DNA from: Symbiodinium natans
Lineage: Eukaryota; Sar; Dinophyceae; Suessiales; Symbiodiniaceae
Assembly (NCBI GenBank): GCA_905221605.1
Contig: CAJNDS010002495.1
Location: forward strand, 144,214 to 208,213
DNA: 64,000 nucleotides
Direction of reading: 5' to 3'
The notes below the pieces were generated by a model. It was not told the origin of the DNA. It worked only from the letters and a program-made list of their open reading frames with translations, and made no database searches. Position numbers and translations under genes: made by a program. Below, piece after piece: positions 46,361 through 56,579 of this stretch; the stretch's first letter is position 1; every line of letters starts with the position of its first letter.

Positions 46361-46458
46361 GAAATGCTCTGGCGCTTCCCACGCCTAGTGCTCTGGCGGT
46401 TCCCACCCCTCCGCCGAAATGCTCTGGCTGTTCCCACCCCGGTGCTCTAGCAGTTCCA
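46361..46458 (+). repeat. Minisatellite (TGCTCTGGCGGTTCCCACC)
   Basis: Four imperfect units of about 24-27 bp, each with TGCTCTGGC followed by TTCCCACC. Units one and three start with GAAA. It lies 170 bp after telomere block 1. Confidence 0.85.
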
Positions 46459-46641
46459 GGCCCAGGGTTCAGGGCTTCAGACTTTCAGAGCCTTCCCTCT
46501 ACATGGTTCCCCCAAGCTACAGGTTCCATCCAGCGGGAGTGGGTTCCCGCTGGCAATATTGCTGTTTAGAACACGCAGAAACAGGGCCCCCGAGTCTTTT
46601 GAGGTCCTTGCGTGCAAAGACGAAGTTGAACTGGCAATGCT

Positions 46642-46692
46642 ACTCTCTTGGGCATGACTTCATTGCAAGCACCTTTCTGCGAAAGACGAGGT
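46642..46692 (+). repeat. Duplicated 51-bp segment, copy A (copy B at 49113-49164)
   Basis: The two copies begin ACTCTCTT and end AAGGT or GAGGT. They differ by five substitutions and one inserted T by my reading. They are in the same orientation 2.47 kb apart, one beside each telomere-type block. No other copy was noticed in the window. Confidence 0.8.
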
Positions 46693-47179
46693 GTCAGCAC
46701 AGCTCTCCTGAGCGACTCGTTTGGTCCCTGGTCAACATAGTCAGATCGGCTTTCCAGCCACAAGCACGGCGACTGCGTGTGTCCTACGTGATGCATCTGG
46801 TTACAGAAACGTTCATCCAGCTCTCACGCCTCCTGCGCTTTGCAGATCTCGTCCTTCAAGTCGGAGCTGCCGATGAAAAAAGAAGCCCTGCAACGGCCTG
46901 AGTAGCTTCTCGGTGGAGGCGGCGGCATCCTTCGCGAGGAGAGCTGTGAAGTGGCCCGGAACGTACTTCAAGTAGAACACCCTCGCCTGCCCAGACGCGA
47001 GTGACGTTCTCGTTCATAGGTACGAGACAGACAGACCATCACAGCGTCATCGTCCTGGACCACCTTGTTCAGATAGTCTTCGAACAGATCTCGCCAGCCT
47101 TGGCCTCGTTCTGACGTGTGATCCACTTCTGTGGGTGTCCGTTCTGGTCGCGTCCAGGCCTGCGAGAGCGCATGCCACC

Positions 47180-47940
47180 GACAAGGCCAAGCAGCAGCTT
47201 CTGAACTGCACTCCTTTGATGGTGAAGGACTGACCCTCGTCCACTTCTTCGAAGCTGTCCTTCAGCGTCGAGTTTATTTTGCTGGAAAGCTTCTTGTCAT
47301 TCCCCACGCGGACATTCTCCTGGTCAGCTCGCTTCGTCGCGCAAGGACGCAGAGTTCCGTGGCGAGGACGATCGGCAGCCGCCGCGTTCTCCTCCACGGG
47401 CTCCTGAGCGATGCCTGCACGCTTGCAAGGACGCAGCTCCGCGGTGAGGAAGATCGGTAGCCGCATCTCATCAATGGGTTCGTCGGCCACGCCAGCCGCA
47501 CCATGGGCTCGGGGGGGGATGGCTGCTCGTAGGGACCCCGTGGTCCACGGCGAGGACGATCGCAGAGCTGCGGCAATGGTTTCACTGACCATCTCATCGA
47601 CGTGCTGCTAGCTGGAGAAGTAAGCGCATCAGTCAGGCGACCTTGCCTGCGGCGACGTAGATCGGGGATGTCGTCCATGTGGTCGGGACCTGCGGGGGCA
47701 GCTTCTCCGTTGATGTCATCGCGCAGGCGCCGCCGATGCCGGCACATGCACCGAAACCTTCATGCGACTTCTGAAGGTGAGGCTTGTTCGGCTTCTTGCG
47801 CTTGGAGGTGATCGAGCTCCACGCTCTCGATCTTGTTGTCCTCTTCAGCGGGCTTCGGTATCTCCATGTCCTCTGGGTTCCTTCGTGACTTTGGGGTTGT
47901 TGGCCTCCACGCGTGCACGAACATCTTCGCGTCGTCGTCC

Positions 47941-47971
<31 letters not shown>

Positions 47972-48837
47972 ATGCTCCGCCTGCCTCCGGGCTCCACATG
48001 ATGAGCGCAGTGGAAAATTCACAAATCAAGGCTGCGAATCGAAGCTGCAAGTCGAGAATATGTCAGCACAAGTGGCAGCACGACTCGGAGCTAGAGGGTG
48101 AGAGGACGTTTTGCGGCCGGGCTGTTTCAGCAGCCGGGAGCTCCGAGGAAATCGACTTTCGACCCTCCCAGCATGCACACTTTCCCTGAGCTCTTACATT
48201 TACATAATCTTGTAGAGCCAAGTACTAGGCACCACGTCAATGAACATCACAAAAACACGCAAGGAAATTGTACACCCAATGCTGCTGTAAGCTCATTCCA
48301 CGGCTGAGCGCTGGCTGCTCCACGTCTTCTGTCGTTTTGTCTCGCGTTCTCGCCGCCTTGCCTTCTTCACGGCGCGTCGTTGCTGCAGGTGCTCAAGAGA
48401 AACTTCTGCTCCACCACTGGCTTCAACATCACACTGTCCAAGTAGCGAAGTTGACTGAAGTTGCGCACTCGAAGCCCCACACATGATAGCACATGATTGG
48501 CTGCGCCAGTGTTGGCTAACATTCCTGGCTGAGAGGGACCACTCACTGCAACACTCGTACAATCCGAACCGCAGTCTAGTCTGCTGGAACCTGGTGTAGA
48601 CTTATGCATCTCCAGTTGGGCAAGCCGTCGTGTCAGCTCTTCGAGAGACGTTTTTGTGGAAGCCAGAATGTCCTCCATCCAGGAATTGCATTGAGATTTC
48701 GTCATAACTTGCTCTGATGTTTGCGCAGCCGTGTCAACGAGGACTCCACTTTGCTCAACTTGTGTTCGGTGGAACTGCACATCCTCCTGCATCAAATTTA
48801 GCGCGTCATACAAGCTGATCCGTTGCTTTTCAATCAT
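47180..48837 (-). CDS. Gene for a coiled-coil, basic, repeat-containing protein of unknown function
   Basis: The 5' exon (48837-~48520) starts with ATG and reads as a coiled coil: RISLYDALNLMQEDVQFHRT, then EDILASTKTSLEELTRRLAQ. A likely second exon (~48425-48305) is strongly basic (HLQQRRAVKKARRRERETK). Further candidates are ~48000-47760 (PEDMEIPKPAEEDNKIESVE; it begins in a (CGA)n run), ~47725-47640 (LRDDINGEAAPAGPDHMDDI) and ~47590-47180 with 28-residue repeats, ending in NSTLKDSFEEVDEGQSFTIK. Composition suggests a nuclear or cytoskeletal scaffold, but no domain is recognised. A spliced-leader-like relic lies 216 bp upstream of the ATG, which supports a gene 5' end here. An 18-bp duplication (TTAATGATTGAAAA core) spans the start codon region. 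Confidence 0.55.
47339..47570 (-). repeat. In-frame tandem repeat of about 84 bp in the coiled-coil gene
   Basis: Related segments at 47339-47381, 47422-47463 and, more diverged, 47530-47570 share AAGGACGCAG...CGGTG/CGAGGA.GATCGG.AGCCG on the plus strand. The spacing of about 84 bp equals 28 codons, so the minus-strand frame is kept: RLPIFLTAELRPCKRAG in one unit aligns with ADRPRHGTLRPCATKRA in the next. Confidence 0.65.
47938..47971 (+). repeat. (CGA)n trinucleotide run
   Basis: About eleven CGA triplets. Depending on the frame the minus strand would encode poly-Val, poly-Ser or poly-Arg. It sits at the start of an exon candidate of the coiled-coil gene, so the run may be intronic. Confidence 0.95.
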
Positions 48838-49052
48838 TAACGGTCATTTTTCAATCATTAACGTTCATGGACGAGCAAATCTATGAAGAGCATGCTCAAG
48901 AAAATGTATTACCTGCAGGTGTCCAATAAATTGTGAACGTCGAAGGGCGTACGCAATGCAGGCTGCGAGCCGTCCTGATTCTGCATCGAGAGCCATTGCA
49001 GCGAAGAATTACAAATTAAGGCATTGCCTTCTCGGCCTCGTAGCATAAATGG

Positions 49053-49074
49053 TTTGAGCCAAAAATGGCTGAGA
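49053..49074 (-). other. Spliced-leader-like relic
   Basis: The reverse complement reads AGCCATTTTTGGCTCAA. This equals the 3' part of the conserved dinoflagellate spliced leader (AGCCATTTTGGCTCAAG) with one extra T and without the final G. It lies 216 bp upstream of the minus-strand ATG at 48837. Trans-spliced mRNAs carry this leader, and a genomic copy next to a gene is the known signature of a gene re-inserted from cDNA. The match is short, so chance is not excluded. Confidence 0.5.
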
Positions 49075-49384
49075 GGACTTGAAACATGAGAACCGGGTCA
49101 GCTCTGGAAGGCACTCTCTTCGGCACGACTTCATGGCAAGCACCTTTTCTGCGGAAGACAAGGTCTTGCATGCGTCACTATCCTCGTCCTTATCATCACC
49201 ACCACCATCGTCACCATAGTGATGCTACACATGAACCATGCTTCTCACTGCTGATATTTGTCTTGCTGTGTAGATTATGCGAGCTGCCGTGGGTTTTGGG
49301 TTGTGTAAAAAAGCGTCATCTCAGTCATCTTGAACTCCGGGCGGTAGGGGTGGGAAAGCCAGTCCTGAGCCCGCTGCTCACTCT

Positions 49385-49504
49385 GAAACCCTAAACCCTA
49401 AGCCCTAAGCCCTAAACCCTAAACCCTAAACCCTAAACCCTAAACCCTAAACCCTAAACCCGAAACCCGAAACCCTAAACCCTAACCTAAACCCTAAACC
49501 CTAG
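49385..49504 (+). repeat. Interstitial telomere-type repeat, block 2 ((CCCTAAA)n)
   Basis: About seventeen units of CCCTAAA, nearly perfect, with variants CCCTAAG and CCCGAAA and one short unit (CCTAA). It is followed by a G-rich stretch (49504-49520). It lies between two minus-strand genes, so it is internal and not a chromosome end in this assembly. Confidence 0.95.
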
Positions 49505-49767
49505 GGCCGGGAGGGGGGGGTTGGCTTATGTTCCCGCAGGCCCCAGTGGGACGCACTTTCGAGGAGTTCCGCGAATGAGGCTTGAGCTTGGGATGTCGGT
49601 GCGTCTTTCCTCTTCTTTCCCAACACTTGGGGCCCTGTTGGGGCCTCTCGCCGGTACACAAGTCCCTCGTGACTCTGGACGTCTCTATAAAGTTCATTGG
49701 CTCCAGTACTGCACGACGGCTGTCTACTCAGGAAGCCCTGAAGAAACAGGGAATCAGCGCCTCAACC

Positions 49768-50397
49768 CTAAACACTGGGTCGAACTGCAATAAAGGGCTC
49801 GGCCCAAGCCAACATCAGCTGAGACCAAGGCTTTCGCAAGCCACTTTGGCGAAAATCTGCGCGAAGGGTCGGAGTCGGAGTGTTTGGCAAGCACCAAGAG
49901 CTCCAGGAATAAGAACGGGAAGAATACACAGGAAAACACAAGAGACCAATCGAGACCACAAAGCAGAAAGGGCCCATCCGTGCCTGATTGGGAAAGCATT
50001 CTGGGACCTCGAGAAACAATTGTCGGTTGTGCTGCAATACCACCAGCACCCAAACGGTCATCAAGAAAGTCATGACCAGTAGTAAGACATTGCGCTTACG
50101 CCAAGCAACGGGTTGCATAGCAGCTCTGCTCGGCATCAGTCGCAACAGGGCCTGCCCGCAGGAAAGCCGAAACTGCCAAGAACGAAAGCAAACTACTTGC
50201 ACAGGGGATCTGTGGAGCTCAAACCTGCAGCAAGGCAAATGAATTACGCGAATGGCCGTGCTGACGCAACGTAAGGCTCCGAGCACCGTATCGAATGACG
50301 TATCAGCATAACATGTCGGCGCCTTGCTGGTTAGGCTAAAGGGCGGCGTGTCTTCGAAGGCCAGTAGGGGCTCGTCCAGCCGCCCAGCTGCATCCAT
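49768..50397 (-). CDS. Candidate gene for a small membrane protein
   Basis: The minus-strand frame starts with ATG at 50397 (MDAAGRLDEPLLAFEDTPPF) and stays open for 209 codons. The middle part has one strong membrane segment after a basic stop-transfer cluster (WRKRNVLLLVMTFLMTVWVL), and a second hydrophobic run (GPFCFVVSIGLLCFPVY) that may lie in an intron. Part of the frame probably includes introns (for example around 50250-50160). No family is recognised. Confidence 0.4.
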   Translation of the reverse strand: MDAAGRLDEPLLAFEDTPPFSLTSKAPTCYADTSFDTVLGALRCVSTAIRVIHLPCCRFELHRSPVQVVCFRSWQFRLSCGQALLRLMPSRAAMQPVAWRKRNVLLLVMTFLMTVWVLVVLQHNRQLFLEVPECFPNQARMGPFCFVVSIGLLCFPVYSSRSYSWSSWCLPNTPTPTLRADFRQSGLRKPWSQLMLAWAEPFIAVRPSV

Positions 50398-50399
50398 CC

Positions 50400-52030
50400 C
50401 TGCAAAACATGATCCGCACAGGAATCTTCTTCCAATGCATCAAGCTGGTCATGCTCATTCATTTCTCAGCGACTCAGTGGGGATGTATGGCAAGTTTCCA
50501 GGCCTTCTCGGCAGCATGTTCATTGGATGTGTGCACTCGAGCCGAATGAACAACATTTAACACGTGGCATGCAAGCAAGCTCACGGGTGAGCATGGAAAT
50601 CTGTGCTGGGTACCTGATGATGCAAAAGTCATCTGCGAACGTGGTGCTTTGCAAACTGTCCTGGCCTCGCACGGTGGCCTCCAATACCCTGGCACCAGGA
50701 GACGTAACGACTTTGAGCCAGACAGAAGAGTACTATCATCTACTGTCTGATGAAAACTCGCTCGGCCACAAGTCCTTTCCATCAAACAGCCCAGCAACAA
50801 CGCATGAATGCACTTACCAAATGTTTTTGCCTCAGAACAATGTCCACATGGCCTTTCTTGAAAACAAGCCTTCGATGACGTTGACAAACCTTTCTCTGAT
50901 CCTGCTCAAGGACGTTGAGATACTGCTTACATTTCTGGTCAAGCAGATGGGCACATTCTCCATGCAATAGCCTTCCAATAAACACACAGGGGAGTGAGCA
51001 TTCAGGAAAATTGGGAAGCATGGGGTCCCAACGGGAACCTCACCGACTTCAAGGTTTATGCAGGGGAAACGAACAACTAGGCAACCGAGCCTAGCTGGAT
51101 TGGGATGCAAGCGTTGAACCAAACAGTAAGTGCAGTCACAAACTTCATGGAAACAGGGCAAGAACGTAAACTTGCACTGCAGTACAGACGTTGTTTTAGG
51201 GCCCCTCTGCCAAACCTACCAGGGCCGCTGCGCTTGTGGCTGCCGACGCTGCCCAGCCCTTTCCGAAACCACCCCAAGCCCAGGGATGCCTTGCATGCCG
51301 GAAGTCTTAAACAATCACTTGGCTAAGCCTAAAAGGCCCGGAAGAAGCCCTTTGGCCCAAAAACAACCCAAAACTCTCGACCCTGTGCCGGGCCCAAACC
51401 CCGAGGGCAAGCGCAGTGTTTGCAAAATGTCTGCTGAAATCATCAAAAGCTAAGCTAGCTAAGTTCCCAGATCACAGGGAGGAAGATTTTCCACAGGTGA
51501 GCCAACCATGTGACCAACATTGTAGGATTATGTCCCGAACGGAACACAGAACATGTGGATTTTACGCGTTGGTGCAACATGGGGCACATGAGCTACAAAT
51601 CTGGCCAGCCAAATCAGCCAAAGCTTGCAAAAATGTTTGGGGGCTTGGTACCTGCATGCTTCTGTTCTGTACATATAACATCACAAAGTCAACCACTCTA
51701 CCCCACAGCAAACGCACGTGGGTGCCATTTGCCGTCTTTGGACAGGAAAATAATATTACGGATACTTCCCCGCAGGCTTGTCGCGGGACTCTCTGCGGAA
51801 CTCTCTGGCGATGCACTCCAGGAATACTTAGCTGATCAAGCTTTTCCTGACAAGACTCTGCAGACAGATATCCACAGGTCAAGCCTGGTGCAGCACAAGG
51901 TGCTGGAGATCTGGCCACCAAGCCATGCGGAAATTGCCTGAAGCGACATTGACGGAACAGGAACGGCGAATGCCCGGCTTGGCCCAACGTGCCTCTCCAT
52001 CAACTCCAGAGTCCTTCAAGTTTCCAACTC
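50400..52030. other. No firm gene
   Basis: Frames of 100-147 codons occur on both strands (for example 50474-50970 and 51416-51987) with no domain, no consistent splice pattern and no strand preference. I see no repeat structure here. Confidence 0.35.
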
Positions 52031-52036
52031 CTTCGG

Positions 52037-52140
52037 CATGCAGCAGCATGCAGCAGCATGCAGCAGCATGCAGAAGCACGTGGCAGCATGAAGCAGCATG
52101 CAACAGCATCCAACAGCATGCAACAGCTTGCAACAGCACA
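52037..52140 (+). repeat. 10-bp minisatellite (CATGCAGCAG)
   Basis: About ten head-to-tail copies of CATGCAGCAG with single-base variants (CATGCAACAG, CACGTGGCAG, CATCCAACAG). It keeps several frames open as alanine/cysteine/histidine or glutamine-rich strings that are not genes. Confidence 0.95.
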
Positions 52141-52418
52141 GGATGCTCAAGGACCTTTCCATTACCTGCCCATACTCTTTCAACAACCTGTCATGTAACT
52201 CACAAGGAAGGTTGCAACGACCAATGCTCCTCGGTCACAAGGTTGACCCAAACATCTTTGCCATGTAGCTGCGAGCTCCGCAGCAGCAGTGTGTGTGCGG
52301 CTCCTGTCGTAGGCCCCACTGCACCCCTCAGAAGCTTGACACTCTGCACTTTTGTTCTGCGAGCCCGCATTGCCTCGGAGGCAATCTCCGAAGCACGTGG
52401 GCACCTGGAAGCGCCTTA

Positions 52419-52449
<31 letters not shown>

Positions 52450-52936
52450 CACACACAAACAAACAAACAAACAAACAAACAAACAAACAAACAAACACAA
52501 ACACAGACAGAAACAAACAACAACAAACAAACAAACAAACAAAAAAACAAACAAACAAAACAAACAAACAAACAAACAAAACAAACAAACAAAACAAACA
52601 AACAAAACAAACAAACAAAACAAACAAACAAAACAAACAAACAAAACAAACAAACAAAACAAACAAACAAACAAACAAACAAACAAAACAAACAAACAAA
52701 ACAAACAAACAAAACAAACAAAACAAACAAACAAAACAAACAAAACAAAGCAAAAAAACAAAACAAACCAAACAAACAAACAAACAAACAAACAAAAAAA
52801 AAAAAACAACCAAACCAAAACAAAACAAACAAACAAACAAAAAAAAAAAAAAAACAAACAAACAAAAAAACAAACAAACAAAAAACAAACAAACAAACAA
52901 ACAAACAAACAAACAAACAAACAAACAAACAAACAA
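52419..52936 (+). repeat. Long (CA)n then (CAAA)n microsatellite, 518 bp
   Basis: Starts as (CA)n (52419-52456), then turns into CAAA units with scattered CAAAA and poly-A variants for about 480 bp. Every frame on both strands stays open (Thr/Asn/Lys/Gln on plus, Cys/Leu/Phe/Val on minus), giving apparent proteins of 180-250 residues that are not real. Confidence 0.98.
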
Positions 52937-52939
52937 CAG

Positions 52940-53580
52940 TCTCACAAGACATTCAACAATTTGTGACTCTAACAACCCGTGAGTGTCACAATGTGTGACT
53001 CACCAGTACTCGCACCACAAAGTGTCGCAACTATTCACAAACATCCCTGCGGGAATTGGCTGGGCTGCCGACGGTGACTTCTCCAGCTACTTGCAATTGG
53101 CCAAGTGGCTTCGTGTTTCCTCCCGTTGCGAATTGAAAGAAGCTCTACGAACAGCAGCCCTCTTCACACTCCACTTGTGCCCTTGCTCAAGGCTTTGTTT
53201 GGGCATTATGCAGCCAAGCGGCTAGGTTTGGTGGGCTTGCATGAGGAAACACAAAGTTCCCGCGAAGCATCAAGCTTAGCAGGCTCTTCCTGCGCAACAT
53301 TTGGAGTGGCTTGACTAACACCTGAAGCTTTGAAGCTCTACAGCTCCCAGTCTCAAGCTTAGCAGTTGCAGCCCTTGAAGCGTCGACGCACTGAGTTTCG
53401 TCTGAAGATCTGTCGCATTTGGCTTTGAGCCGTCGTGCTGCACCTGAGCCTTTGGTTTCGATTCTTCGCCTGAATCTCTGAGCCACTGTTTCTTCACCTG
53501 AAGCTCTAACTTCGCCTCAAGGACTCCGCTTCGAATATCAGCGCTTCAAGTCTAGCAGTAGCACAAACCACCCCTTGGGT
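52940..53580. other. No firm gene; loose CTTCGCCTGAA-type repeats
   Basis: The part 53320-53560 repeats GAAGCTCT, TCGCCTGAA and CTTTGGTTTCG-like words in a degenerate way. Nothing coding is supported. Confidence 0.4.
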
Positions 53581-53581
53581 G

Positions 53582-54790
53582 TCATCCACATATGGGAATA
53601 TCAGACAGACATGACCGAGACTCTGACCTCGCCGTGGGTCCGAGAGCCCCTTCTTGCTGGCTGGCCTCGCTTACAACAGCTCGGCACCGTCTGCACCAAG
53701 GGCTCTTTGCAGTAGGATGCTGGCTTGCTGCGGATGAATGCAGATCGGCGATGGTGTCGTCATTCTCTACTGAGAAAGCACCTTTGCCCAGCATCAGTGC
53801 CCGCCGTCATAACGGCAGAACAGTGTGGGGTCCGGCATGCATCTTGGAGATCAGCGTCTGCATCCACCTGGAAACTGAACTCGATACCATTGTGATGTAA
53901 CTCCTGCTGCTGTTCGGGTCTTGTGGGGCATCCGAGCGGGGCGTGCTGACATTCGCAACACCTTGTCGGGGGAACTCCCCCACACCCCACCTCAGGCATA
54001 CTGCTTATCAGCTCAAGGAAGCGCTCTTGGGAAATATCTGCGACTGCTTTCCGTCTCTCCTGTGAGAACAAAAGCATGAATCAACGCAAAGCTGTTTTGT
54101 CTTGCCTCAATCAAAAGCGGTCCTCTGTCGAAGCATTCTCCAATGTGCACATGAAGGAACCTCAAACAGCAGGTCCAACTTCCAGCGGGCTCGTGAGCAA
54201 AAGTACATGCAAAACACTGAAAATACCCTGCAGTGGTCACTGCTTCGTTTCGCAGAAGCAAACACCAAGAGCAGTATAGCAAATAGATGCACGTAGCAGG
54301 CAGCTTCTGCTCAGGCAAGTACGAAAAGTTTCGGCGCCGGACGTTGCCTGGCTCCTTTCACAACAAGGCCGAATCAATCCGGAGCCTTTGTGGCATAGCA
54401 TCACCTGACAAGTCTCTTCAGTCCTTTGCAGTTGTGGCTCCGAGCTGGTGCTGCTTGCTTCCTGGCACTCACTACTACTCCCAGCACCTCCAAGCGATTT
54501 TGCCACTGCCACGAATCCCTGCAGCTCCTCCCATGGTGTGAGACCCTCGTCCTGTGAGTCCACCAGGTCCTGCATCACCAGGACTTGCATGCGAGCTGCT
54601 CTCTTTCGGAAACAGGCCTCGCAGAAACTGGCATACAAATCACAGCTTGCCAGTGATGTCGCCAACCTGATGCGTACCGGGCGGTGGGCCGGTTAAGCTC
54701 CCAAGAAAGCAAACGCACATGTCGAGCAGCTTCTCATTTCTCACAGCACACATGGCGATGCGAAGAAACTCTGCCAGCTCAGCGCTTTGT
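53582..54790 (-). CDS. Candidate multi-exon gene of unknown function
   Basis: Minus-strand segments in order: 54786-54700 (AELAEFLRIAMCAVRNEKLL), 54670-54430 starting after CATCAG|G (LATSLASCDLYASFCEACF then QVLVMQDLVDSQDEGLTPW), 54063-53990 (RKAVADISQERFLELISSMP) and 53794-53590 (MLGKGAFSVENDDTIADLHS). All look like soluble helical protein with scattered cysteines. No domain is recognised. They may continue the membrane-protein gene whose last recognised exon ends near 54830, or form a separate gene just downstream. Confidence 0.45.
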
Positions 54791-54829
54791 AAGGCGCTGG
54801 AAACACGCGTACCCCATAACTACCAAGAA

Positions 54830-55935
54830 GAAGGCGCAAAGAAGAAACCTGAGCTGTCAATCAATGAACGTTCTTGATTCAGAAAAGTACTGAATGTAAT
54901 GGTTTTGACCACCGGGCCGAGCGACATCAGGTTGGTCGCGAAGTACACCCAGAACGCCTCATCCTTCTTTGCTGTGATCTCACTGATGGGGTCGATTGTC
55001 CACTCAAAGAAAAGTGGGTGCACTGATTGGAGACGATATGTAAACTCGGCATTCTCCACGGCGAGCCGGAAGTTGTAGTCGTCGTCCCGGTTCAATAACC
55101 TCAGGCCGCCACGTGCTCCTGGGATCCCTACTGCTCCACATGTGAAGTTGTCCCCACTGTCAGCGCAACAGCCCTTGCCCGCGGCCCAGAGATCGTAGGT
55201 TGCAGGGCGTGGTTGGTCAGCGGCACCAATGATGGGGGCAACGCAATACGTACTCGAGTTCTGGTGCCTGACTGGACGGGGTGCGATGCGCAACATGCAA
55301 GTACATCAGCAGGAACAAACGAGAGACGCAGGAGCAATGCACAACAAGAAGAAAAAGATGCCAGTGCCTTCGCGCTGCGCCATGGCACGAGTCAGGTCTA
55401 AAGACGAACCTTTGGCAAAGATGATGCGTCCTGCGTCAAGAAGCTGTTTCCCTGCTGCACGCGCAGGGTTCACGTTGTCATAGCTGTCCAGGCTGGAGAT
55501 GTCATAATAGCCCTTCATGTGTTTCGTGGCCAGCACGGACCCAACAATTGACCCAGCCACTAAAGCAACCAAGGACAGTATTGCAAGCGCTGTCCACCAT
55601 GCATAACCACGCATAAAACGCGGCTGACTCTCCCCTCCGCTGCCCTTTCTTAGCCACCGACCCCTGGAGAGCAATGCCGCAACTATTGCCAGAAGCACAA
55701 GTGTCGCAGTTGCACAGATCATTACACTTCCCAACCATGGATGAAGATACACTGCCAACGACATCAGCCCCCAGCTGAGAGCGGCAAAAATGGCCCAAGG
55801 CATCAGAACCAAAAGCGCCAACTGTGCTGTGCTGACAACAAGCAGCCGGCACGTCATGGGTTCGAAGATGCGTCCTTGCCAATCGGCACTGCCATAGTCC
55901 GCGGATTTCGAGTACATGGAAGAGTATGGGTTCAT
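54830..55935 (-). CDS. Multi-pass membrane protein with a conserved Cys-rich lumenal region (dinoflagellate family of unknown function)
   Basis: Exon 1 (55935-~55397) starts at an ATG (MNPYSSMYSKSADYG) after a stretch with no better start. It carries three membrane segments: about residues 30-50 (LVVSTAQLALLVLMPWAIFA), 60-90 (SVMICATATLVLLAIVAALL) and 110-135 (ALAILSLVALVAGSIVGSVL). A region between membrane segments follows. Exon 2 begins near 55270 after CACCAG| (STYCVAPIIG) and contains CCADSGDNFTCGAVG, ARGGLRLLNRDDDYNFRLAV and VHPLFFEWTIDP. From memory, this STYCVAP ... GGLRLL ... HPLFF layout recurs in many predicted Symbiodinium membrane proteins, but their function is unknown. A last membrane segment may lie in a further exon. 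The intron is about 120 bp. Confidence 0.65.
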
Positions 55936-56112
55936 TAGCCCGTGCTGTGGATGGACAGGCACGGGACGTTTACGCAATCGGATGTTTTTCCTGAGCCAAC
56001 ACTGTGGCTGCAGTGCGATCATCTGCCATAAGCTCCTGCTCAAGTGTGTCCATGTCACATGTCCAGTAAAATGACACGATTGACCACCGCAATATAATGC
56101 AATCAACATCAC

Positions 56113-56164
56113 ATGCAGATGCACACTCACATGCACACACACACACACACACACAGACACACAG

Positions 56165-56199
<35 letters not shown>
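56113..56199 (+). repeat. (CA)n microsatellite
   Basis: CACACA runs at 56128-56155 and 56167-56199 with short interruptions, directly upstream of the membrane-protein gene on its coding strand. Poly-Cys/Val open frames here are artefacts. Confidence 0.95.
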
Positions 56200-56201
<2 letters not shown>

Positions 56202-56579
56202 GACGGATGAGCACCACTTCGTTTTGGGAGAAGGCGCTGTTGTGTTGCAGGCTTGCGCTCTTGCTGCAAGCAGGATCCGTCTTGTGTGTTGTGCCGCATG
56301 TCGTCACTTGCCGCAAATGCCGCCGCCATGCTGCGGGTAGTGCGGCAAACTTTCAATGGCCTTCGCGCTCACATCTTTATTGCATCTGCCTATTTGTTTT
56401 TTTTCAAGAATGTGCGCCCCCTTCTTCATGTGAACAAACCTGCGTGCAACCAGTGGTTCGATGCACCACCTTTGGTGCTATCGTCGTGTAATTGCGCATC
56501 TTCCGGCGGCATCACTACGCAAGAACGTTGAATCATGCTGTTTTCATCGCATGTGTTGTTCCAAGTTCCCCTTGCACGC

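Noticed and set aside
52180-52982. Apparent 180-250 residue Cys/Phe/Leu/Val and Thr/Asn/Lys/Gln proteins
   Set aside because: They are products of the (CA)n/(CAAA)n microsatellite and occur in every frame.
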